A stretch of DNA of 64,000 bases from Blepharisma stoltei (lineage: Eukaryota; Ciliophora; Heterotrichea; Heterotrichida; Blepharismidae), in contig CAJZBQ010000032.1 of assembly GCA_914767885.1 (NCBI GenBank), positions 1,038,818 through 1,102,817 of the forward strand, given 5' to 3'. The translations under genes and the position numbers were made by a program. The notes beneath the pieces are model-generated. The model worked only from the letters and a program-made list of their open reading frames with translations, made no database searches and was not told where the DNA came from. This document shows, piece by piece, positions 56,401 to 64,000 of this stretch. Position 1 is the first letter of the stretch; each line of letters begins with the position of its first letter.

Positions 56401-59400
56401 TCATATTATTTGAGTCAAAGCAGCTTATGCAAGTAGCTTGGTTTACACATTGTTGGCATGGAGGCTGGCATTCAACGCATTCATTGCCGTGCCAGAAGAA
56501 ATCATAGTCGCATGTACAATTATTTCCTGTAAAAGTGGAGTTTTCTGGACAAGCGCAAACTCCATTATCAATTGTCATGTGGATTGGATCTGCGCAGGTT
56601 AAGCATTCTGTGCTGTTTGTGCAAGTCATGCAAGTTTCATCGCAATTTTCACAGTTAGTGTTGTTCAGATAAGTCTTCACTGGACACACACATTGGTTTA
56701 TCTGTGAATTGTAGTAAGAGCCACTTGGAGTGGTTTTTAGTGTTTAGTTAATTTTAGAAAAAGCTCGTTATAATACCTTAAATTGTATTTATCATCATCT
56801 TGCTTTTGACTGCCTGTCATCTTCTTATTGGCTATGCTCCTCTAAAAAATTGGCTCTCATATTTGCTAGAGTGAAGTGGGATAAGTCACCGTCCCATACG
56901 TCTAACTTGGGTTGCTCTACAAGAAACTCGAAAGCAAATTTTCTGACCGAGTTTGCCAACCGAGATCGAACTTGTCGCCCAGGGTGCAACTTCTTGTGTA
57001 TCGTGCTAGGGGAATTTTCGAATGAATCAAACGGCTTACCCTTTCCAATTCCGACTGTCCGTCTTTCCTAGAATTAAATCTTGAACTGTAATGAGCTGCG
57101 GCCCACTTAATCCGACACTGCACTCCACCAAATCTTAATCTTAATTAATTTATAGCACATTTAACGTCTGCTAATAGCTCGGCCACAGCTACTCTCAGCA
57201 ACACCACTCTGGGGCGAATTTGCGCCATTTTCGTTAGGGTCTGCCAAATGTGCGGCCACCTTGGACTTTATTCACCAATGAGGATGTCAGTCTTGAAGTT
57301 TGGACTTCAGTAACTCTTCTTTGAACTAAATCATTTACATTGGTCCGAATGGCACCATAAAGATCCCAGTCTCCACTGCCTGGGTAAGTGGCACCTTTCT
57401 GGAAAATTGCATTCTCTAAGGTTAGGAGTCCTGTAGAAAAACCACCAGGCTCTTGCTTCCCTGTCATAGCTGGGATAATCTCACTAGGGGAAATCAAATT
57501 TCATATATAAAATACGCAAGAGATGAATTTTCTGACAGGATCAGAAACTTCGAGTGACGCAATATTTTAATTACACGTTCAAATTCAGTAAACCTGCCCA
57601 GATGCACATTATCAAACGCCATCTCTCTTCCCACAAGGTCCATAGTTTCCCATCTTCAGTTTTTTAGAGGTTACTGCCTCATCATTTTAGTTTATATACT
57701 ACTTGGAGTGGTACAAACACAAATATTCAAAGAATTTAATGTCATTTGACTTGGGAGGATGCAAGAAGCACAGCTTGAAGCACTATTCGAGCAAGTTTCA
57801 CATGGTAGAGAGCAGGCACTACAAATAAAGCCATTCATGTAGTATCCTCCATTGCATTGGCAAGAATTTGATTGAGGCGAGTAATAAGAGTTGCTTGGGG
57901 AGCATTGGCAATAGCCATTATCAAGAACCATTCTTGGGTCCACACAGGAACTACATTTAATTGCAGCTTGGGTGCTAACTCCACCCCTCCGTGAGCGAAT
58001 AAAACCTTTTAAAAAAATCCCTATTTTTACCTAAAACCCACCCTCCGTGAGCGAACAAAAATTTTTTATAGAAAAAATTTTTGATATATAAGTGATAAAT
58101 AGTATCATGAAATCTCGAGCTAATTTGTTTAATTTTAAACAAATTGCGTTTTAAATTATAAATTTTACAATTAAATTAATATTTGCTTTCCGATTTTCGA
58201 GAAGGGATTTTTAAATTCTGAAAAACAATTTCTTAAAAAATTAAACCCCCTCCGTGAGCGAACAAGTTTTTTTGTTCGTTCACGGAGAGGGGAGTAAAAC
58301 AATTTTGGCAGGGACCTTGACACATAAGACATTGGGTTTGGCTTGGGGGTTGATAATAGCCATTAGCGCAGACACAGCCATTTTTGCCGCTTGACTGAGA
58401 GTTAGAAACAGTGCATGTACAAATGCCATTTATCAAAGTATATGGCAAATATCCAGAAGCTGCTGAGTAGCAGGATAAGCAGTTGTTTGAGCCAGTGCAT
58501 AAAGGACAGGAGCTTGGACATGAAATGCAATATAGCCCGTTCCCGGCTATAATTGGGCATAGCCCGATCTTTGCCGGGAAACTCGGGGGTTGTCTGCATC
58601 ACTTTGAGGTGACGAGCCAACTCCCCGAGTTTCCCGGCAAATTATAGTAATTGCCCGAATGGCGCAAGATTGCGCCATCCTCGGGCAATTCCTATACTAT
58701 ATAAGGGCTATTTGCCAACTCGGGAAGTTGACTTGTCACCTCAAAGTGACGCAGACAACCCAAATTTCCCGCCAAAGATCGGGCTATGCCCGATCTATAG
58801 TCGGGAACGGGCAATACCCTAAGCTTCCCATATACATCCCATCTGGACAAATACACAATAAACTAGTTGAGTTAAAAGTTGCTTTAGGATCAGTGCAAGC
58901 ACAGTTTCCGGTAGTAAGAGTCATATGATTTGGGTCTATGCATGATAAGCATGATGATGTATTATTGCAAGTGGCACAAGTTGATAAGCAAGGGACACAA
59001 ACTTGACTGCTATTGAAAAATAAGCCAATATTGCAAACACAGCTTACTTGAGTCATACTGAATGCAGAATTCTGAGGGCATGTGCATACACCACTCGATA
59101 AAGTCATACGAGAGTCCACACAAGAAATACAGTTTGAAGCACTAGTGCAAAATCCGCAAGGTGGTTGGCAATTAGCACATGAAGGACCATTCATATATGA
59201 CCCATTATAGCAAGTGCATAGTTGCGTTTTAGCATTGAAATACGAATTTTCCACTGATTCCCCCTCTCCGTGAGTGAACAAAACCATTGGAAAAATCCCT
59301 ATTTTTTGCCCAAAAACCCATCCTCCGTGAGAGAACAAAAATGTCTTTAATAGAAAAAAAAAATTATGGAAAAAAATTGATATATAAATGATAATTAGTA

Positions 59401-61420
59401 TAATGAAATCTCGAGCTAATTCTATTTAATTTTAAACAATTTGCGTTTTAAACATAAATTTTATAAATTAAATTAATATTTGCTTCCCAATGTTTGCGAA
59501 TTAGGATTTTTTTAAATTTCGAAAAAAAAAATTATTTCTATAAAATCTATAAATAAATTTTTTTTAAAAAACATAATTAACCCCCTCCGTGAGTGAGCAA
59601 AATTTTTTTTTCGCTCACGGAGGGGGGGAGTGAGCAAGTGCATATTCCATTAACTAACAACATATGTGTCAAATCAACACAAGTGTCGCAAAAAGTGCTA
59701 TTGCTACAAGTCCCACATGATGCCTGGCAAGGCACACAAGCTGTATTGTTCATATAATACCCATTTGCACATTCACATAACCCTAATGTTTCGTTAAAAG
59801 CTGCATTAGGGTCCTTACAGCTGCAAACTCCTCCTATTAAATTCATATGAATAGCATCAGTGCAGGAAGTGCATACATCTTCACTATTACAGGCACTGCA
59901 AGTTGCATTACAAGTCTGGCAGAATTGTCCATTTGTCCATGTTCCAGTAGGACAGTTGCAAAGTAGTGTATTAGAGTTAAAAACTGACCCTTCAGGATTC
60001 GAACAATAACACCAGTTATTGTAAAGTGTCATTTGAGAAGGGCTTACGCAAGATAAACAGCTTGTTAAGCTTGAACATGTTGCACAGATAGAAGGACACG
60101 GAGCACATAAGTTGGTGCTATTTAAAAAATAGCCCCGTCTTAGTCGGCAACACTACCTGGAGGCGTATACTGGTGAAAGACAGGTCGGACAGGAGGCTTT
60201 TTGGCCTTATGCGGCGACGATGTACAGGAAAGGCCAGGCTATTGCCAACCCTGTAAATGACGTTAAAACAAGTAAATATTAAGTAAGCTATTTAAAAAAA
60301 TAGCCATTTTTGCAGATACAGGAACTTGTTGTGGGGAAGAATATTGAGTTTGGATCGGTGCAGTAGCAGACTCCATTTTTAATTGACATATGAGTTGGGT
60401 CATAGCATGTTACACAAGCACCTGTATTTGTATTGCAAACTTTACAAGTCACAGTACAAGAAGCACCTAAGCTAGTATCGAACAACTCATCAAGCTTCTC
60501 AAGAATTTCATCAGTTTTGAAATAAGCTTTAGCTATACCTTTAACTGTATCATAAATAGCTGAAATTTCGTTTTCTGCTAGAAGTAGGGGTATATTTATT
60601 TTTATGAGTCCTAATTTTTGATCATAAAATTGGCTCGAGCAGTCTTCAAGAACCAAAGGATTCTTTGAATTTTTATCATTTTTGACAATCAAAATGATAT
60701 CTGAGGCTAACATCTTTAAAATGTCTAATTGGTCAAATTCGGGACAAAACGGACTTTTTGACGAAGATGACAAAAGGGTTGTGAAAGTATCTTGAAGAAT
60801 TATTTGGATTAAAATGTTACGGCGAACTGCATCTTTTAATTCTTGCAGCTCTAGGTCTCTTCAATTTGCAGAGGCCTTGTGGAAGAAAGATGGGGTATGT
60901 TTTGAATACTCATTCGACTTGGTTTATTATTGAAGATTTAGAATTTTGAATTACGATATTTAGTAGTGTGAGATTAAAGTAAATTTTACTTTTATAACCC
61001 CTTCCAGCCAGTAAACGAATCGGATATACCATTGATCAAATAATTAGGTGTAGTAAAAGATCAAACTACTCTGATCAGTCAGGAGGTATGATCTAATGAC
61101 GACAAACAGTTCAGCAAAGCAAGGTGAAATGAATCTTTAAGAATCAACTGGTCACTGCTCAAAAATCTTAACTAAATTAATTAGTTTTGAAGAAGGTAAG
61201 ACACTATTTGAATTGAAGATTCGAGAAACTCTGTGAGAAATTGCTTTGAGACTCCATCAAAGTCACTGCTAGTATCAAAAATGTAGTCAATGCGGAGATG
61301 CTCAGGAGAAAGTTTTGATGGTGAAAGAAAAGGAGGATCTGTGAAACCTGGAATTTTGCTGGTCATAGAAAAGACAATGCTCAGGAGAAATGTAGAGAAA
61401 AGCTTAAGTCCAACTTTCAT
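53484..61420 (-). CDS. Giant cysteine-rich repeat surface protein, telomere-proximal
   Basis: Signal peptide MKVGLKLFSTFLLSIVFSM at 61420. After removing six inserts, the rest is about 1666 residues. The N-terminal 250 residues are a helical ectodomain-like region; from about residue 330 to the end run some 25-30 units of roughly 40 residues with the pattern C..C...C..C.d..HM.l.nG.C.C.dpna.fn....C.C..GYy, i.e. furin/EGF-like cysteine-rich repeats. TGA is Trp in several. It has no C-terminal membrane anchor (ends PGLMFNK). Such proteins coat ciliate surfaces. Three flaws occur in the N-terminal part: in-frame TAA/TAG near 61180, and one-base shifts at G and C homopolymers near 61003 and 60901, either assembly errors or real decay. 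Confidence 0.82.
55223..56028. mobile_element. 806-base TA-bounded insert (nested retroposon-like)
   Basis: Starts TAGCCGGATTCATTTTTAGC and ends TTGAACTATA in genomic order; only TATAG is shared at the tips. Inside lies GC-rich DNA with GATTAGATTAGATTAACGC, resembling a tail of a minus-strand retroposon. Removing it joins NPQEMSVV to SGNCVCNAAN in the surface gene. Confidence 0.8.
56735..57700. mobile_element. 966-base retroposon-like insert, ACTTGGAGTGGT duplication
   Basis: Exact 12-base repeats at 56723-56734 and 57701-57712. Non-coding, part GC-rich, with a tail-like AATCTTAATCTTAA at about 57127 in its centre, suggesting two elements, one within or beside another. Removal plus one repeat restores VCTTPS-GSYYNSQINQC. 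The duplication lacks TA. Confidence 0.8.
57978..58296. mobile_element. 319-base MITE IES (CTCCGTGAGCGAAC family), inverse orientation
   Basis: Ends ACTCCACCCCTCCGTGAGCG and GTTCACGGAGAGGGGAGTA. Interior block AATTTGTTTAATTTTAAACA shared with the other copies. Between TA copies. Removal joins CQNCF to STQAAIKC in the surface gene. Confidence 0.88.
58533..58816. mobile_element. 284-base palindrome IES with a second palindrome nested at its centre
   Basis: Outer arms TAGCCCGTTCCCGGCTAT...GATCTTTGCCGGGAAACTCG and their complement. The centre 58645-58697 is a shorter palindrome TAATTGCCCGAATGGCGCAA with ATTCCTATA end, related to the tips of 11191-11418. Removal joins MGSLGY to CISCPSSCPLC in the surface gene. 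Confidence 0.85.
59258..59633. mobile_element. 376-base MITE IES bounded by TGA
   Basis: Ends TTCCCCCTCTCCGTGAGTGA and TTCGCTCACGGAGGGGGGGAG. Both junctions are TGA where other copies have TTA. Removal of the element with one TGA restores GICTCS-VENSYFNAK in frame. Confidence 0.85.
60135..60287. mobile_element. 153-base truncated retroposon with 17-base duplication and TAAG tail
   Basis: Flanked by CTATTTAAAAAATAGCC (the second copy has one extra A). Ends TAAATATTAAGTAAG, a TAAG-like tail as in the element at 52932. Removal gives KNGYFLNSTNLCAPC in the surface gene. Likely a 5'-truncated LINE or SINE end. Confidence 0.85.
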
Positions 61421-61966
61421 ATTTTATAATAACCACGTTTTTCTTATTAAATTTAGACATTGAAGGTAATTAAAGTTATATTAAGGGAGCACTTTTAGTG
61501 CGCTAGGGACAGAAGATTCATAAATTTTTATCTTGGTGCATAATTTTAGCTAAAGATAAATTTTTATATCACAGCTAAGACTTTAAACCTAGGTTTACTA
61601 AACGTTTTTAATCTAAATGCATGCTATAAGAGATCTCGAACTATATAATAGGCTAGATATCATGTTCCAAATCTTTTGTGTAATAAATCATTTTCTATAT
61701 ACTCCAAAATAAGGAGCGAATGATAGCAAAATAGCAAATTTATGATAAAATTATAGATCATGCAGAATTATATGCTTTATAGTATTCACTCGTAATAAAA
61801 AAGTAAGTATAAAACAATTAAAACATTTTATTTATATTCGGGCAAGATCAGCATTACATTGTGAGCTCAAAAGATTATATTTCAGGATTTTTATTAAATA
61901 TCTAAGGAAATTTAAGATTATTAGCTAGAATAGATATTAAATAGAAGTTTGCGCTATATTTATATC
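61421..61966. other. Subtelomeric spacer, no gene
   Basis: Some 550 AT-rich bases between the surface-protein start and the telomere array. No open frame or repeat. It must contain the promoter of the surface gene, so that promoter is within 0.5 kb of telomeric repeats. Confidence 0.7.
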
Positions 61967-64000
61967 TAGGGTGTTAGGGTGTTAGGGTGTTAGGGTGTTA
62001 GGGTGTTAGGGTGTTAGGGTGTTAGGGTTGTTAGGGTGTTAGGGTGTTAGGGTGTTAGGGTGTTAGGGTGTTAGGGTGTTAGGGTGTTAGGGTGTTAGGG
62101 TGTTAGGGTGTTAGGGTGTTAGGGTGTTAGGGTGTTAGGGTTAGGGTGTTAGGGTGTTAGGGTGTTAGGGTGTTAGGGTGTTAGGGTGTTAGGGTGTTAG
62201 GGTGTGTTAGGGTGTTAGGGTGTTAGGGTGTTAGGGTGTAGGGTTAGGGTGTTAGGGTGTTAGGGTGTTAGGGTGTTAGGGTGTTAGGGTGTTAGGGTGT
62301 TAGGGTGTTAGGGTGTTAGGGTGTTAGGGTGTTAGGGTGTTAGGGTGTTAGGGTGTTAGGGTGTTAGGGTGTTAGGTGTTAGGGTGTTAGGGTGTTAGGG
62401 TGTTAGGGTGTTAGGGTGTTAGGGTGTTAGGGTGTTAGGGTGTTAGGGTGTTAGGGTGTTAGGGTGTTAGGGTGTTAGGGTGTTAGGGTGTTAGGGTGTT
62501 AGGGTGTTAGGGTGTTAGGGTGTTAGGGTGTTAGGGTGTTAGGGTGTTAGGGTGTTAGGGTGTTAGGGTGTTAGGGTTGTTAGGGTGTTAGGGTGTTAGG
62601 GTGTTAGGGTGTTAGGGTGTTAGGGGTGTTAGGGTGTTAGGGTGTTAGGGTGTTAGGGTGTTAGGGTGTTAGGGGTGTTAGGGTGTTAGGGTGTTAGGGT
62701 GTTAGGGTGTTAGGGTGTTAGGGTGTTAGGGTGTTAGGGTGTTAGGGTGTTAGGGTGTTAGGGTGTTAGGGTGTTAGGGTGTTAGGGTGTTAGGGTGTTA
62801 GGGTGTTAGGGTGTTAGGGTGTTAGGGTGTTAGGGGTGTTAGGGTGTTAGGGTGTTAGGGTGTTAGGGTGTTAGGGTGTTAGGGTGTTAGGGTGTTAGGG
62901 TGTTAGGGTGTTAGGGTGTTAGGGTGTTAGGGTGTTAGGGTGTTAGGGTGTTAGGGTGTTAGGGTGTTAGGGTGTTAGGGTGTTAGGGTGTTAGGGTGTT
63001 AGGGTGTTAGGGTGTTAGGGTGTTAGGGTGTTAGGGTGTTAGGGTGTTAGGGTGTTAGGGTGTTAGGGTGTTAGGGTGTTAGGGTGTTAGGGTGTTAGGG
63101 TGTTAGGGTGTTAGGGTGTTAGGGTGTTAGGGTGTTAGGGTGTTAGGGTGTTAGGGTGTTAGGGTGTTAGGGTGTTAGGGTGTTAGGGTGTTAGGGTGTT
63201 AGGGTGTTAGGGTGTTAGGGTGTTAGGGTGTTAGGGTGTTAGGGTGTTAGGGTGTTAGGGGTGTTAGGGTGTTAGGGTGTTAGGGTGTTAGGGTGTTAGG
63301 GTGTTAGGGTGTTAGGGTGTTAGGGTGTTAGGGGTGTTAGGGTGTTAGGGTGTTAGGGTGTTAGGGTGTTAGGGTGTTAGGGTGTTAGGGTGTTAGGGTG
63401 TTAGGGTGTTAGGGTGTTAGGGTGTTAGGGTGTTAGGGTGTTAGGGTGTTAGGGTGTTAGGGTGTTAGGGTGTTAGGGTGTTAGGGTGTTAGGGTGTTAG
63501 GGTGTTAGGGTGTTAGGGTGTTAGGGTGTTAGGGTGTTAGGGTGTTAGGGTGTTAGGGTGTTAGGGTGTTAGGGTGTTAGGGTGTTAGGGTGTTAGGGGT
63601 GTTAGGGTGTTAGGGTGTTAGGGTGTTAGGGTGTTAGGGTGTTAGGGTGTTAGGGTGTTAGGGTGTTAGGGTGTTAGGGTGTTAGGGTGTTAGGGTGTTA
63701 GGGTGTTAGGGTGTTAGGGTGTTAGGGTGTTAGGGTGTTAGGGTGTTAGGGTGTTAGGGTGTTAGGGTGTTAGGGTGTTAGGGTGTTAGGGTGTTAGGGT
63801 GTTAGGGTGTTAGGGTGTTAGGGTGTTAGGGTGTTAGGGTGTTAGGGTGTTAGGGTGTTAGGGTGTTAGGGTGTTAGGGTGTTAGGGTGTTAGGGTGTTA
63901 GGGTGTTAGGGTGTTAGGGTGTTAGGGTGTTAGGGTGTTAGGGTGTTAGGGTGTTAGGGTGTTTAGGGTGTTAGGGTGTTAGGGTGTTAGGGTGTTAGGG
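61967..64000 (+). repeat. Telomere array, (TGTTAGGG)n with variants
   Basis: Over 2 kb of 8-base units, G-rich strand 5' to 3' toward the window end, so this is a right chromosome end or a large internal array. Variant units are interspersed: TTGTTAGGG, GGGGTGTT, a GTGTGTTAGGG near 62200, a TAGGGTTAGGG near 62137 and 62240, TTAGGTGTT near 62375, and TTTAGGG near 63962. The unit matches the CCCTAACA telomere reported for Blepharisma. Confidence 0.97.

Noticed and set aside
53484-58448. Five or more separate small cysteine-rich genes
   Set aside because: Only the first piece has a signal peptide and start; each other piece lacks a start, ends at an insert edge, and continues in frame after insert removal.
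61967-64000. A CRISPR-like or coding tandem repeat
   Set aside because: Eight-base unit without spacers, at the contig end, matches a ciliate telomere.

Overview
The window is eukaryotic, AT-rich, and most likely germline (micronuclear) DNA of a heterotrich ciliate close to Blepharisma. Four direct observations support this. (1) The last 2 kb is an array of the 8-base unit TGTTAGGG, the Blepharisma-type telomere repeat. (2) TGA must be read as tryptophan: the MAP kinase reads D-M-TGA-SVGC where DMWSVGC is expected, and TFB4, RBM17, the MULE transposase and many others need the same reading, while TAA and TAG still terminate. (3) Three introns of exactly 15 bases (GT...AG) are needed to keep frames open. 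(4) Many genes are interrupted by elements whose removal, usually between two TA dinucleotides, restores the frame exactly, as expected for internal eliminated sequences (IESs). All splice and IES junctions given are deduced from reading frames and flanking repeats, not from macronuclear or RNA data.

Layout. 1-5.9 kb: a coiled-coil/zinc-knuckle gene split by a 4.4 kb Mutator-like element with 800-base inverted repeats. 6.2-8.5 kb: a short listerin-like E3 ligase. 9-10.6 kb: two unknown genes. 10.7-14.8 kb: one conserved unknown gene carrying five insertions. 14.8-16.6 kb: trypsin-fold plus kelch protein. 17.2-18.5 kb: TDY-type MAP kinase. 18.5-19.4 kb: secreted Cys-rich protein. 19.5-24.4 kb: large CCDC17-like protein. 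24.4-26.7 kb: SANT-like protein and two convergent zinc-finger paralogues. 27.1-30.6 kb: coiled-coil protein. 30.6-31.2 kb: RBM17/SPF45 UHM protein. 33.6-35.5 kb: ATG11/FIP200-like autophagy scaffold. 35.8-36.7 kb: EF-hand protein. 37.8-39.2 kb: CEP19-like and FOP/CEP20-like genes, head to head. 39.4-42.5 kb: coiled-coil/disordered protein. 43 kb: TFIIH subunit TFB4. 45.3-46.7 kb: PG-rich-repeat (ODF3-like) protein. 49.8-51 kb: double ubiquitin-like protein. 53.5-61.4 kb: one giant cysteine-rich surface-type gene with six insertions, directly beside the telomere (61.97-64 kb).

Several genes suit a cilium/basal-body role (CEP19, FOP, CCDC17, PG-rich protein), with transcription, quality-control and autophagy genes among them. 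The mobile load falls into four groups: (a) a MITE family with the motif CTCCGTGAGCGAACAAA repeated in each copy; (b) GC-rich near-perfect palindromes ending in TATAG; (c) retroposon-like, GC-richer non-coding elements with 10-17 base target duplications and simple-repeat tails; (d) one Mutator-like element. All four classes occur inside coding regions, and in each case frame is recovered when the insert plus one copy of its flanking repeat is removed.
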